In this document: piece after piece, positions 17,486 through 26,925 of the stretch
Layout of the letters: each line of letters begins with the position of its first letter
Numbering within the stretch: position 1 is the first letter of the stretch
From: Bradyrhizobium sp.
GTDB taxonomy: Bacteria; Pseudomonadota; Alphaproteobacteria; Rhizobiales; Xanthobacteraceae
Assembly: GCF_004799405.1 (NCBI RefSeq)
Contig: NZ_SSMW01000016.1
Span: forward strand, 1 to 35,218
Length of the DNA: 35,218 bases
Direction: 5' to 3'
The notes under the pieces: generated by a model
Seen by the model: only the letters and a program-made list of their open reading frames with translations
What the model was told of the DNA's origin: nothing
The model's database searches: none
Translations under genes and position numbers: made by a program

Positions 17486-18895
17486 ATGTCCAGTGCCCAG
17501 CAACTTCAGCCGGTCCTCGACCGCATCGATGCCGATTTCGACAACAGCCTCGCGCGGTTGTTCGACCTGTTGCGGATCAAATCGATCTCGGCCGATCCGG
17601 CTTTTGCGGAAGATTGCAAGAAGGCCGCGGATCATCTGGCCAGGGACATCGCAACGCTCGGCTTTGCGACCGAGGTCAGGCCGACCGCCGGTCATCCCGC
17701 CATCGTCGCCAAAGCCAATGGCGGGGGCAAGGGCCGGCCGCACGTGCTGTTCTACGGTCATTACGACGTGCAGCCGGTCGACCCGCTCAATCTCTGGCAT
17801 CGTCCGCCGTTCGAGCCCGCGGTTACCGACCATGCCGACGGACGGAAAATCATCGTCGCGCGCGGGGCCGAGGACGACAAGGGACAGTTGATGACCTTCG
17901 TCGAAGCCTGCCGGGCCTGGAAATCCGTCACCGGTTCGCTGCCGGTCGACATCACCATCATCATCGAGGGCGAAGAGGAGATCGGATCGAAGAATTTCGT
18001 GCCGTTTCTCGAAAAAAACAAAGCGGAGCTCAAGGCCGACTTCGCCCTGGTGTGCGACACCGGCATGTGGGACCGCAACACGCCGGCGATCACCACCTCG
18101 CTACGCGGGCTGGTTTACGAAGAGGTGTGGATCAAGGCCGCCAATCGCGATCTGCATTCCGGCGTGTTCGGCGGCGGCGCGCAAAACCCGATCCGGGTCT
18201 TGACAAAAATTCTCGGTGGCCTGTTCGATGACAACAACCGGATCACCATTCCCGGTTTCTATGACGGCGTGAAGGATCTGCCTCCCGATATCCTGGCGCA
18301 ATGGTCGAAGCTTAATCTTACGGCCGAGACCTTTCTCAAGCCGATCGGGCTTTCGGTTCCCGCCGGCGAGAAGGACCGCCTGTTGATCGAGCAGCTCTCG
18401 TCGCGGCCGACCTGCGACGTCAACGGCATCATCGGCGGCTATACCGGCGAAGGCTCGAAAACGGTGATCCCGGCGCAAGCCTCCGCCAAGATATCGTTCC
18501 GGCTGGTGGTGGGGCAGGATCCCGACAAGATCCGGAAAGCCTTTCGCGATTACGTCACCGCGCGGCTGCCGAAGGATTGCAAGGCCGAATTCGGCGACCA
18601 TTCCAGCGCGCCGGCGATTGCGCTGGACTGGAACACGAAGCCGCTTGCCGCGGCCAGGCGCGCTTTGACCGACGAATGGGGCAAGGAAGCAATCCTGATG
18701 GGCTGTGGAGCGTCGATCCCGATCGTTTCGGATTTCAAGCGCACGCTCGGTCTCGATACCGTGCTGGTCGGCTTTGGCCTCGACGACGACAACATCCATT
18801 CGCCGAACGAAAAATACGACCTCACCAGCTTTCACAAGGGCATTCGTTCGTGGGCGCGGATTCTCTCGGCCTTTGCGGACGCGCCGAAGGGATAG
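17486..18895 (+). CDS. M20 family dipeptidase
   Basis: A 469-residue zinc peptidase of the M20A/C group (carnosinase/CNDP-like). It hydrolyses short peptides in the cytoplasm. The metal ligands are visible: His92 in YGHYDVQP, Asp130 or Asp131 in GAEDDKGQ, the catalytic pair Glu163-Glu164 in EGEEEIG, Asp in LVCDTGMW and His in NIHSPNE near the end. The dimerisation insert contains RDLHSGVFGGGAQNP. No signal peptide is present. The ATG at 17486 has AAGGGAAG upstream; an ORF extension to 17417 is rejected. The ASCH-domain gene begins five bases after its stop, so the two are co-transcribed. Confidence 0.95.
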   Translation: MSSAQQLQPVLDRIDADFDNSLARLFDLLRIKSISADPAFAEDCKKAADHLARDIATLGFATEVRPTAGHPAIVAKANGGGKGRPHVLFYGHYDVQPVDPLNLWHRPPFEPAVTDHADGRKIIVARGAEDDKGQLMTFVEACRAWKSVTGSLPVDITIIIEGEEEIGSKNFVPFLEKNKAELKADFALVCDTGMWDRNTPAITTSLRGLVYEEVWIKAANRDLHSGVFGGGAQNPIRVLTKILGGLFDDNNRITIPGFYDGVKDLPPDILAQWSKLNLTAETFLKPIGLSVPAGEKDRLLIEQLSSRPTCDVNGIIGGYTGEGSKTVIPAQASAKISFRLVVGQDPDKIRKAFRDYVTARLPKDCKAEFGDHSSAPAIALDWNTKPLAAARRALTDEWGKEAILMGCGASIPIVSDFKRTLGLDTVLVGFGLDDDNIHSPNEKYDLTSFHKGIRSWARILSAFADAPKG

Positions 18896-18900
18896 GGGCC

Positions 18901-19413
18901 ATGGCCGGTGGAATGCGATCGGCCGCCACGGACGCGTTCTGGCGCGACTACCGCAAGGCCGCCGGCTTGCACCACGACGATTACGACGTGGTGGCGTTTG
19001 GCGACGGTGCGGCGATGGCGACCGAACTGGCGGAATTGACGGTGGCCGGGATCAAGCGGGCTACCGCGGGGCTGGTTCGCCAATTCGGCCCCGTTGGAGA
19101 GCCGCCGCCGGTCGCCGGGGGATATGTCGTGCTGCTCGATGGCGCCGACCTGCCCCGCGCAATCTGGCGCACCACCGAGCTACGGATCGGGCCGCTCAAT
19201 TCGGTGGACGAACGGTTTGCCCGGGATGAAGGCGAGGGCGAGCGCACCCGCGACTGGTGGCTGGCCGCCCATCGCCGGTTCTTTGGTCGCCGCGCCGCTG
19301 CCGAAGGTTTTGCGATGCACGACGAAATCGAAACCGTGTTCGAACGGTTCGAGGTGGTTTGGCCTCCGGAAATTGCGGATACCGGCAAGCCCGGCGGCAA
19401 GATCGGGAAATGA
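18901..19413 (+). CDS. ASCH-domain protein
   Basis: A 170-residue protein that I assign to the ASCH superfamily, related to the RNA-binding PUA fold. Typical features are FWRDYRKAAGLHHDDYDVVA near the start, GDGAAMATELAELTVAGIKR, the strand GGYVVLLDGADLPRAIWRTT followed by ELRIGPLNSVDERFARDEGE and RTRDWWLAAHRRFF. ASCH proteins have been linked to RNA binding and, for some E. coli YqfB-like members, to amidohydrolysis of N4-acetylcytidine. The present protein is longer than YqfB and its substrate is unknown. It is five bases downstream of the dipeptidase and shares its transcript, which ends at the hairpin at 19416. An alternative ATG lies at 18913. Confidence 0.85.
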   Translation: MAGGMRSAATDAFWRDYRKAAGLHHDDYDVVAFGDGAAMATELAELTVAGIKRATAGLVRQFGPVGEPPPVAGGYVVLLDGADLPRAIWRTTELRIGPLNSVDERFARDEGEGERTRDWWLAAHRRFFGRRAAAEGFAMHDEIETVFERFEVVWPPEIADTGKPGGKIGK

Positions 19414-19415
19414 AA

Positions 19416-19439
19416 ACGCCGCCCGGAATTGGGCGGCGT
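19416..19439 (+). terminator. rho-independent terminator of the dipeptidase-ASCH transcript
   Basis: ACGCCGCCC (19416-19424) pairs perfectly with GGGCGGCGT (19431-19439) around a six-base loop, beginning two bases after the ASCH stop. The following CTTGATT is only moderately U-rich. Confidence 0.65.
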
Positions 19440-19549
19440 CTTGATTCGAAGTGCAGAGGTCGTTGGCGCGATATTACACCAGAATCTCCGTTATGTCCCG
19501 GTAGCGACCAAATTCTGCGATCCGAAGGTACCCCGCCGCCAGCAAGGCC

Positions 19550-20041
19550 TCAATCCCGGGCTGCGCGCGGATACGGCGTACCGTCTTTACGGTGGAAACC
19601 TCTCACGCCATCGGGGCCCGCTTTCAACTCAAGATCGATGTCCGGATACGTCACCTCATCGCCTGCAGTCCGGTCGCCGATCACGAGGAAGACGGCATCC
19701 TTCTGCGTGAGATTCAGGAAATGATGGCCGTCGCCCGTTCCGGCTGGAAAGCCGATGCAGGTGCCCGGCCCAACGGTTTCGCGACCCGCCTCCGTCACAA
19801 GCATGAATTCGCCCTCAAGCACGTAAACGAACTCGTCCTGCCTGGAATGAGCGTGTCGCGCCGAAGACTGGCCACCGGGCAAAACCCGAATGAGATTGAC
19901 GCCGTAATTCTTGAGCCCGGCATGATCGCCCAGTCGCCGGTTATATCGCTTGCGCTGTCCCTCCCGGAACGGCTCGGGATAGCTGGATGCGTTGCTCTCC
20001 GACACATCGGCTGGTCTGAATACCTTCGATCCTCTTACCAT
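19550..20041 (-). CDS. cupin-domain protein
   Basis: A 163-residue single-domain cupin. Both metal motifs are present: motif 1 GGQSSARHAHSRQDEFVYVL (two His and one Glu ligands) and motif 2 PAGTGDGHHFLN. The sequence before it includes a segment GLKNYGVNLIRVLPGG. Cupins bind a divalent metal and serve as isomerases, dioxygenases or sugar-binding sensors; this one has no distinguishing feature and no obvious pathway neighbours. The ATG at 20041 is chosen because GGAGG lies just upstream, whereas the longer frame to 20080 has no such site. It is convergent with the ASCH gene across a 136-base gap and divergent from the DUF2142 gene. Confidence 0.85.
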   Translation of the reverse strand: MVRGSKVFRPADVSESNASSYPEPFREGQRKRYNRRLGDHAGLKNYGVNLIRVLPGGQSSARHAHSRQDEFVYVLEGEFMLVTEAGRETVGPGTCIGFPAGTGDGHHFLNLTQKDAVFLVIGDRTAGDEVTYPDIDLELKAGPDGVRGFHRKDGTPYPRAARD

Positions 20042-20364
20042 GGTCGCCTCCTCGCAAACCGTAAAGTCTGCAGGTACCAACTAGCACCAACGGGATTTCG
20101 TGTCATCGCGGCTGTGCGGCCAGGAAGCGGTCTCTGACCGTCAATCCAAATTGGTGGCACCGCTCTCGTTGACCCGGGCTGAAGGAGAACGGGAAATGAC
20201 GAGCGCGCGATTTGTCTCGTTTTCGTTTGCCGACAGGCGCCGCCTTTGCTACGGGCCTCACGGTAGCGTTCGCGCGTGCAACATTGCTTTCGACCGCAGG
20301 TCGCGCTTGGATGCCAGCGGGTCTTGGGGGATCAGGACATGCGTATTCCGGGAATCGTAGCGTT
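20042..20364. other. divergent intergenic region with a possible short upstream frame
   Basis: This 323-base gap separates the cupin and DUF2142 genes. At 20196 an ATG with an excellent upstream AAGGAGAACGGG opens a 54-codon frame to 20360 that resembles no known protein. The frame of the following DUF2142 gene also stays open through this stretch. It may be a leader peptide, a remnant, or a frameshifted 5' end. Confidence 0.35.
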
Positions 20365-21774
20365 ATGCGCTGCGAACTAGCCAATGCCGACCGAGACGAT
20401 TATGCGCGCTGGATCGCCGCAGCGTTCCTTCTGTACGGCGTATTGTCAACCGCACTACTGGCGATCGTTATGCCGCCGTTTCAGGTTCCGGATGAGCCTG
20501 CACACTTTATGAGGGCGGCGCAGATCGCGCGCGGCGAGCTCATCGGAATGCGATTTCCGACGACGGCGGCGGACGGATCTCCGCAGATGACGGCCGGTGG
20601 CCAACTCGACAGCGCGTTGGTGGGAACCATCACCCCATTCACCAAATCGATGCCAGCTCATCCTGAGGTCCGCGCTTCCCGCACGATGTGGGAGCCCGCC
20701 GTCCGCTGGTCCAACGATCTTGCGTTGTGCGCCTTTCCCAATTCGGTGATTTATCCGCCATTCTTCTATGCTCCTTCCGCAATCGGCATTCTGGCAGGGC
20801 GCGCAGCCGGGCTTTCTATCGTGCATACCCTCATTGTTTCGCGCATGCTGACCGGATCGGCGGCAGTAGTGCTAGGAGCCATAGCAATCGCGATCTCGGG
20901 AGGCGCGGCTGCATGGATCTTCGCAATTCTGACGCTACCGATGTCGTTGTCGCTGATTGCCTCTGTGTCGTCCGATGCGCTTTGCCTGGGATGCGGGGCA
21001 ATGGCGGCGGCCTTGTTGATGCGATGCTTGCGACGCTGGACCGAGCAATCCGGTAAACTGCTGATAGCTTTGACAGCAATGCTTGGACTGATGGCGATGT
21101 CGCGACCGCCATACGCGGCACTGGCTCTATTGCCACTGGCGTTGACCAAGGCACCCTGGCGATGGCGAATTGTTTCGGCGGTTGCGGTCGCAGCATGTGG
21201 GACGATATGGTGGGCGATCGCCGCTGCCACGACATTCACTGGGTTCGGCGATATCGTTGATGCTAATCCAGCCGAGCAATTGGTTCGGCTCCAGCAAGAC
21301 CCTCTGCTGGCGGTTCGTGTGATTTGGACTTCGCTGGTTCAATACGGGAACAGTTACGGCATTGAGTTTGTTGGCCAACTTGGCTGGCTCGATACGGGAT
21401 TGCCAATCGCGTATCACAAGGCCGCAAGAGCGATGCTGGGGTTGGCTGCCGTTACGGCAGCACTTGGCATTACCGGGGGGCGGATCAGCGTTGCGAGCCG
21501 ATTGCTTATCGTGGCGGGGCTACTGCTTTCGACCGTCGGAATCTTTCTGAGCATGTATCTCGGCTGGACCAAGCCCGGCGCCGCCATTGTGGCTGGGGTA
21601 CAGGGCCGCTATTTCCTCCCCTTGGCCCCCGCAGTTGCAGCGCTGCTGCCAGCGCTTGGCACCGCGGGGTTCAGGAATTTGAATCGAGCGCTGTTGATCG
21701 TGGTTGTGGCATTTCCTGTGATATCTCTGGGAGTCGTCATGCACGCAATCGTGCTGCGCTACTATCTTGGGTGA
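20365..21774 (+). CDS. DUF2142 membrane protein
   Basis: A 469-residue integral membrane protein with about ten hydrophobic spans. The family signature after the first span is clear: MPPFQVPDEPAHFMRAAQIA. DUF2142 proteins sit in polysaccharide and lipopolysaccharide clusters and have the GT-C-like layout of membrane sugar transferases, though no member's reaction is assigned with confidence. A second marker is the periplasmic segment EFVGQLGWLDTGLP and the late KPGAAIVAGVQGRYFLP, both typical. The ATG at 20365 is chosen because a signal or first membrane span follows it directly, although the frame is open back to 20212. It opens the surface-polysaccharide block in which four further large membrane genes lie. 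Confidence 0.88.
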   Translation: MRCELANADRDDYARWIAAAFLLYGVLSTALLAIVMPPFQVPDEPAHFMRAAQIARGELIGMRFPTTAADGSPQMTAGGQLDSALVGTITPFTKSMPAHPEVRASRTMWEPAVRWSNDLALCAFPNSVIYPPFFYAPSAIGILAGRAAGLSIVHTLIVSRMLTGSAAVVLGAIAIAISGGAAAWIFAILTLPMSLSLIASVSSDALCLGCGAMAAALLMRCLRRWTEQSGKLLIALTAMLGLMAMSRPPYAALALLPLALTKAPWRWRIVSAVAVAACGTIWWAIAAATTFTGFGDIVDANPAEQLVRLQQDPLLAVRVIWTSLVQYGNSYGIEFVGQLGWLDTGLPIAYHKAARAMLGLAAVTAALGITGGRISVASRLLIVAGLLLSTVGIFLSMYLGWTKPGAAIVAGVQGRYFLPLAPAVAALLPALGTAGFRNLNRALLIVVVAFPVISLGVVMHAIVLRYYLG

Positions 21775-21935
21775 TCGCACTGTCATGACTCAGGGAGACA
21801 GCAATCTCCAACCTGCGCGGGGTTGCGGGGGTTAATTTGGCCGAACCGATTGTCCGCCCGTATGTTTGGGCTCGGGTGTCCAACGGTCAGGCGATTCTTG
21901 CTGGTACGATGCAGAACTAGATCGGGGGACCAGCA

Positions 21936-23537
21936 ATGGCTGACGACGCGCCCAATCAACCCAAAGAGGTCGCGGCAGCCGAACCGATTTTCACTTTCGC
22001 GAGGTTCTTTGAGAAGGTGTCGCCGTCCAAAAACGTGAATGTGTCGGACGTTTGTACGCCTTCGATTGAAGTCCCTCGCTGGAAGGTGCTCTGCGCATCG
22101 TTGGTTTTAACCGCGTTCGGCGCCGACCTTTGGACTATTTCTCGCTACGGGAGCGCAACGCCAAATTGGGACGAATGGGGCGGGCTGGCCACCGAACTTT
22201 TTGTTCCATATTTCGACTCGACATTATCGTTGCAGCAGATGTTCGCGGTACATGTCGAGCATCGGATCTTTACAACGCGTGTCGTCTCGCTGGCGTTGAT
22301 CGCTGCCAACGGAATATGGGATCCAATTTTACAGATGATTGTAAACGCTGCGATTCACGTGGCGTTGGGTGTGTGCATTTTGGCGATGTTCCGCAAATAT
22401 CTCGATCACCGCGCGTTCATAGCAGTTACAATATTCATCACCCTATTGGTGGCCATACCCTACGCTTCGGAAAGCCTTTTGCTGGATTTTAATACACATT
22501 TCTACTGCGTCCTGTTGTTCGGGTTGATCGCTCTTAATTTAGTTGTGCGGGAATCCGGATTTACTGTTCTTCGATTGCTCGGACTGGTGGCTGCGACGCT
22601 TTCCTTTTTGTCGCTGGCGTCGGGAGCATTCGTTTTTGCGGTATGTGCAATTGTCGTGATCGGCAAACGTCTTCTCGGAGTTGAAAACGGCTGGCGAGAA
22701 ATAGCAGTCGAATTTTTGCTGATCGCATGTTTTGTGTTTGCTTTAGCAGTCACTCCGATTAGCCTGAGCTCGCAAGTTATCGGGGCCCACTCTTTCCAGG
22801 AATTCATCGGCGCCTTCCTAACCAAGGCTGGCTGGCCACTTTCAGGCAATATCCTGGGAGCTACTTTCGTGAATCTTCCATGGCTGATACTTGTCTGGCG
22901 TATCCTGAGGCGGCCGCCGTCCAGCGCGAGCGTGTGTTGGGCCGTATTTGCAATAGGGCTTTGGAATGGACTGCAATTCGCTTCTCTCGCCTACGGTCGG
23001 GCCGGAGCCACAATTCCCGGTTCCCGCTATCTGGATATTTGCATATTCGGTTTGATGATCAATTTTGCCTACGCTGCTGTTGCGAGCGACACACTACGCA
23101 AGAAACTCCTGCTTGCAGGCTGGGTTGCGGTCATTTCCGCCGGGTTAGTCTACCGCGCTATGAACATTCCGGGAGAACTGGAGCAGCGACATCACTTGGG
23201 CGTCCTGCATGAAAACAACGTCAGGGCTTTCCTAGCTACCGGAAGCTTTTTGCCCGGAGCGAGCCCGTTCGATTTTAGCCTGCCATTTCCTGACCCCAGG
23301 CTGCTCGCAGAACTTTTGTCGGACAAGAGAGTACAGCGCTTCCTCCCGAGTAACGTGCAAGACGCAATTATTGAAAATTCCGGCGCGGCTCAACCGTCGG
23401 CGAGGCGAGATCGATTGGGTAGCGTTCGTGATTCGTTATTGCGCGCCGGGCCTTTTCTTTTCCTAACCGGCCTGGTGTTATGGTTCGCGGTGCTCTTCCG
23501 GTCCGCGCTTAATCGTCGAACCGTGCATGGTCATTAA
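21936..23537 (+). CDS. large polytopic membrane protein, unknown function
   Basis: A 533-residue membrane protein. After a hydrophilic N-terminal tail (about residues 1-48) it has around ten or more hydrophobic spans. An acidic segment PNWDEWGGLATELFVPYFDS follows the first span, the position where GT-C glycosyltransferases place catalytic Asp or Glu residues, and HVEHRIFTTRV comes soon after. These suggest a membrane sugar transferase, but no named family is recognised. The ATG at 21936 has GGGGGA upstream. Local base composition is low for the window. It converges on the membrane gene 23564-25381 with 26 bases between. Confidence 0.8.
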   Translation: MADDAPNQPKEVAAAEPIFTFARFFEKVSPSKNVNVSDVCTPSIEVPRWKVLCASLVLTAFGADLWTISRYGSATPNWDEWGGLATELFVPYFDSTLSLQQMFAVHVEHRIFTTRVVSLALIAANGIWDPILQMIVNAAIHVALGVCILAMFRKYLDHRAFIAVTIFITLLVAIPYASESLLLDFNTHFYCVLLFGLIALNLVVRESGFTVLRLLGLVAATLSFLSLASGAFVFAVCAIVVIGKRLLGVENGWREIAVEFLLIACFVFALAVTPISLSSQVIGAHSFQEFIGAFLTKAGWPLSGNILGATFVNLPWLILVWRILRRPPSSASVCWAVFAIGLWNGLQFASLAYGRAGATIPGSRYLDICIFGLMINFAYAAVASDTLRKKLLLAGWVAVISAGLVYRAMNIPGELEQRHHLGVLHENNVRAFLATGSFLPGASPFDFSLPFPDPRLLAELLSDKRVQRFLPSNVQDAIIENSGAAQPSARRDRLGSVRDSLLRAGPFLFLTGLVLWFAVLFRSALNRRTVHGH

Positions 23538-23563
23538 ATCGCACTATCTCTGCGCGTTTTCTG

Positions 23564-25381
23564 TCACTTAGGGTTGGAAACGAGACGAATCCGCCATACT
23601 GGCAAGGGCCCGATTTGGGTTTGTTGGCGCACAAACTCAACGTTTGGAAGCGCGCTACGGTAAGCAGCTTCGATAGGTTCTGGCACAATGAGAAAGATAG
23701 CCGCGCCTGGCGGCAAGGTTGCAAGCGCTGCGGCCGTCGGTAGCCCATCCATCGCTCGACCCTCGGGGATTCCGCGGTGAACGAAGGAGCCGTTTACGAT
23801 CCAGCAGCCGGTCAGCATTTCTGCGTAGTCCAATGGACGATATCGTTGCATGGTCATGAAATCGCCGAGGAAGGTTGTACTTTGTGTGATCAGGAAGCAT
23901 GGTGCTGCAGCGGTCAATACATCGCGCACGTTTGTCAGGTCGGCCCGCTCCACAGGTTGCGCGCGGTATGCGCGAGCAATCTGCGCAAAGTCAGCGCTTG
24001 CAAACAGAACGCCCAGAACTGCTATGCCGCCAAGCGCCCCGTACGCCACTTTTGTCCCGCGCTCATCACTACGAGCGTAACAAGCGACCGCGCAAAGGGC
24101 GGAAAGTATCAGAGCAGCCTGCGGAAAGATCAGGTACCAGCGGGTAAAGTCGTCCGTGATTCCGATGTTTATGACCCCGGTGCCAAAGGCAATTCCAATG
24201 AGCCACATAATGCCAAAGACGCCGGCCATTCGCGCAACGGCGAATGAGCGCTCATCAGATTTGCGCTGCAAATACACCGTTGCCAGAGGCAGCAGCATGC
24301 AACCGAGGAGAAAGAGCCCCCGATAGGGTGAGGGCAAGACGGAAGGCATCATCACACTATTATGAAAAATGAATAGCAGCTGGTCATACCTATCCAGCAG
24401 GACATGCGCCATGCGCCACAGCCCATTAACCGGGTCGGGCCATCCGAAGCTACCGGCGCGTGGATCGTTGAGGGCCTCTCGCATCAGCAGTACGAATATT
24501 CCGAGCGATATTAACCCGGTGAGTGCCAGCCGTAGCGCGTCCATCCAGTCTTTCCGCTCACGCGGAAAGTGGATGAGAAAGTAAGCGACAAAGAACGTCG
24601 CGACCATGTAAAATGCGGAATAGTAGATAAGGATTGCACCTACCAAAGCCGCAATAGCGAACGGAACGCCGATATTCGTACGTGTCGAGATCAGCAGTAG
24701 CCCGGCCAGAAATGGAAAAATAGCTCCAGCCAGGACCTGCGCATTTTTCCCAATTTGCAGCGTGAAGGTAGCCGTGCGTTCCAACCCGAAAACGGCGATG
24801 TAGGACAGCAGAAGCATCAGCCAGGCTGGCAACGACACGTGGAAAACGCGCTGAGCCATCCAGACCCAACCGACCGGAAGTAACAGCACCAGAATAATCG
24901 TTCCGACCTTAAAGACGAACAGCGACGACAGTGGGGTCAACAGTCTGCTGATCGCAGAAAACAGGATCGGATATCCGGGCGGATATGTGAATCCATGATC
25001 TCCCGGCTGATAAATCTCCATTGTCGTACTGTGCGAGAGCAAGCCGTTGGCGAGAGTTGGTATAATGATTGGATCGTGGCCGACCAACACATAGCCAGGC
25101 GCGGTGACGACAAACAATACCGTTCCAGCAAATCCTGTGATGAGAAGACCTGATGAGATAGTGTAGCGGTCCAGCCTTGCGAGGATGGCTGGCGGCGGCA
25201 AGACCCAACGCAGGAAACACCAAGCTATCGGACTAGCTCCGGCAAAGGCGAGCAAGTGTCGTCCGTGAACGAAGCCAAGTCGCGACATGGCAAAGAACAA
25301 CAAAACATAGATTAAAGCGAAAAAAGGGATTGCCAGAAACAGCCGTTCTAGCTGAGAAATACCGGCGTTAGTCGTCATCAT
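23564..25381 (-). CDS. large polytopic membrane protein, GT-C-like
   Basis: A 605-residue membrane protein with about twelve hydrophobic spans and a soluble C-terminal tail of about 120 residues. After the third span it has YVLVGHDPIIIPTLANG followed by QPGDHGFTYPPGYPILFSA; the acidic HDP and the TYPPGYP motif resemble the first periplasmic loop and downstream motif of ArnT/PMT-like enzymes. A role as a polyprenol-sugar-dependent glycosyltransferase is inferred. No specific family is recognised. The gene begins with two ATG codons (25381 and 25378) behind a weak GGAAC. It is transcribed divergently from the acyltransferase gene, and a 19-bp tandem repeat lies between them. Confidence 0.8.
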   Translation of the reverse strand: MMTTNAGISQLERLFLAIPFFALIYVLLFFAMSRLGFVHGRHLLAFAGASPIAWCFLRWVLPPPAILARLDRYTISSGLLITGFAGTVLFVVTAPGYVLVGHDPIIIPTLANGLLSHSTTMEIYQPGDHGFTYPPGYPILFSAISRLLTPLSSLFVFKVGTIILVLLLPVGWVWMAQRVFHVSLPAWLMLLLSYIAVFGLERTATFTLQIGKNAQVLAGAIFPFLAGLLLISTRTNIGVPFAIAALVGAILIYYSAFYMVATFFVAYFLIHFPRERKDWMDALRLALTGLISLGIFVLLMREALNDPRAGSFGWPDPVNGLWRMAHVLLDRYDQLLFIFHNSVMMPSVLPSPYRGLFLLGCMLLPLATVYLQRKSDERSFAVARMAGVFGIMWLIGIAFGTGVINIGITDDFTRWYLIFPQAALILSALCAVACYARSDERGTKVAYGALGGIAVLGVLFASADFAQIARAYRAQPVERADLTNVRDVLTAAAPCFLITQSTTFLGDFMTMQRYRPLDYAEMLTGCWIVNGSFVHRGIPEGRAMDGLPTAAALATLPPGAAIFLIVPEPIEAAYRSALPNVEFVRQQTQIGPLPVWRIRLVSNPK

Positions 25382-25434
25382 GAGTTTGTTCCATTGATTC
25401 CGCTATTCCGAAAATAGTCGCCCGTATTGATCAT

Positions 25435-25472
25435 AATCTAACGCGATAACCGGAATCTAACGCGATGACCGG
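25435..25472. repeat. 19-bp tandem repeat in a divergent promoter region
   Basis: Two consecutive 19-base units (25435-25453 and 25454-25472) beginning AATCTAACGCGAT differ at one base. They lie between the starts at 25381 and 25583. Such repeats in a divergent promoter may be paired regulator sites or the result of a recent duplication. Confidence 0.75.
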
Positions 25473-25582
25473 GCTATTGCCAAGTGCGGGCCCTAATGAG
25501 AAATTACGACATGTGCCGAGTCTGATTTAGTGGATTGGTCGACGATCATGTTAACCCTTTGTGCTATGAAAGCCGATCAAAT

Positions 25583-26623
25583 ATGAATTTCCAGACGGCT
25601 AGCTTTGGAAAAGAACGTCTGTTGGCGCTCGACCTGCTGCGAACCGTCGCCGCACTGATCGTAGCTGTGGGGCATAGCGGCGCTCTCTTCCCCAGATATT
25701 CTGACATCACCTATACGATGTGCGTTGCCTTCTTTTTTGTTCTGTCAGGCTTTGTTATTTCACACGCATATGGAGATGAAATCTCCCACGAGCAATTGAC
25801 ACTTCGGAATTATGCAGCACTCAGATTTGCGCGGCTCTATCCTCTACATTTCCTGACGGCTGTCGTTGTGGTCATCTTGTATTTTGCCGGACGACGGGCA
25901 ACAGGGATTTCCCTGCTTTGGATTTTCGAGAACCTGACTGTCAGCCAATCCCTGATCACCTATGGCTGGTCGCTGAACCTGCCGGCATGGAGTATCGGGC
26001 CGGAAGTGTGGGGCAGTTTTCTGATCTTCGCACTTTACTCATTCCGGGGGCCGATGCACTTTTCGCTGATCTGCACAACGGCAGCAGTATTTCTTTTTTT
26101 CGAGTTTAGCGCTGGATTTCTTCAGTCAATAACCGAGCGGTATTTGATCGGGCTCGGATGCTTCTTATTAGGCTTTGCCGCTCACCGGGGTGTTATTGAT
26201 ATTATCGCATCTCGGATACCCTCATCGATCGGATGGGGCCTGGCTGCCACGGCATTCGCAGCAACAATTTTCTGTCCATATTCAATTGCGCGAACACCAC
26301 CCGCAGAACTCGGTTTCTACGCGCTATTCACTTTGACGGTTGCAGTACTGGCCCGCGTTCGGATGGCTGGATTGATGGCTGACGTCGCAAATGCGTCGGG
26401 CAATATTTCATACGGCGTCTACCTGTGGCATTGGCCTCTGTTGCTTGTCTTCCGTCCTTTTTCGCACCTTGGCTTGGCCGTCTTCGTGACGGTTCTGATC
26501 GCGATATCGTGGATCAGTTACGTCGCGTTTGAGAGACCAGCCAAACGATATTTCCGGCGCTTGCTCAGCACCCCTCGGGGAGGGCTGCGGAATGAGCCGG
26601 CCCTCAATGAAATTGCTTCATAG
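25583..26623 (+). CDS. acyltransferase 3 family protein (O-acetyltransferase-like)
   Basis: A 346-residue membrane protein of the acyltransferase-3 (OafA/NodX) family, which acetylates or otherwise acylates sugars of lipopolysaccharide, exopolysaccharide or Nod factors. Characteristic are LLALDLLRTVAALIVAVGHS at the start with the catalytic-region His, FFFVLSGFVISHAYG, RFARLYPLHFLTAV with the conserved Arg-Tyr-Pro, and the C-terminal GNISYGVYLWHWPLLLVF. About ten spans are seen and no SGNH domain follows. The ATG at 25583 lacks a clear ribosome-binding site; an in-frame TTG at 25535 is the alternative. It lies next to a second, fragmentary acyltransferase. Confidence 0.9.
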   Translation: MNFQTASFGKERLLALDLLRTVAALIVAVGHSGALFPRYSDITYTMCVAFFFVLSGFVISHAYGDEISHEQLTLRNYAALRFARLYPLHFLTAVVVVILYFAGRRATGISLLWIFENLTVSQSLITYGWSLNLPAWSIGPEVWGSFLIFALYSFRGPMHFSLICTTAAVFLFFEFSAGFLQSITERYLIGLGCFLLGFAAHRGVIDIIASRIPSSIGWGLAATAFAATIFCPYSIARTPPAELGFYALFTLTVAVLARVRMAGLMADVANASGNISYGVYLWHWPLLLVFRPFSHLGLAVFVTVLIAISWISYVAFERPAKRYFRRLLSTPRGGLRNEPALNEIAS

Positions 26624-26696
26624 GTATCTGGTCCGCACGCTTCGTTGCGTATCTCTCCGAGCAACGCTCCCGAAGCGAGGCTCTGGCTCATCAGGG

Positions 26697-26910
26697 TTAG
26701 AAGGCGCAGAAATCGGGCGACATTGGCACCCCTAGTTCCTTACGCATGAGCTTTGCGATCTTCGCGGTCCTCTCCTTTCGCATTTCCAGGACCTCTTTCT
26801 CCGCTGCCGGTCCCCTCTGCCGCCTGATCGCAGCGGGCGATTCGTGCTTTAATGCGGCCCAAGCGGTTGGCAATGGCTATCTCAGATCGTAAACTGTCTA
26901 CGTGGAACAA
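26697..26910 (-). pseudogene. possible frameshifted remnant of a small basic coiled-coil protein
   Basis: Two overlapping minus-strand frames read like parts of one helical protein. The upstream part gives DSLRSEIAIANRLGRIKARI (about 26840-26895), and the downstream frame gives EKEVLEMRKERTAKIAKLMR then KELGVPMSPDFCAF, ending with TAA at 26697. Switching frame once near 26815 would join them. The family is not recognised. Continuous frames are under 60 codons. The interpretation is inference; chance is possible. Confidence 0.3.
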
Positions 26911-26925
26911 GGTGAACTATTCAGA

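Noticed and set aside
26639..26676. hairpin-like GCTTC/GAAGC and CGTTGC/GCAACG pairs after the acyltransferase stop
   Set aside because: The pairs share bases and no T-run follows, so a terminator call is not supported.
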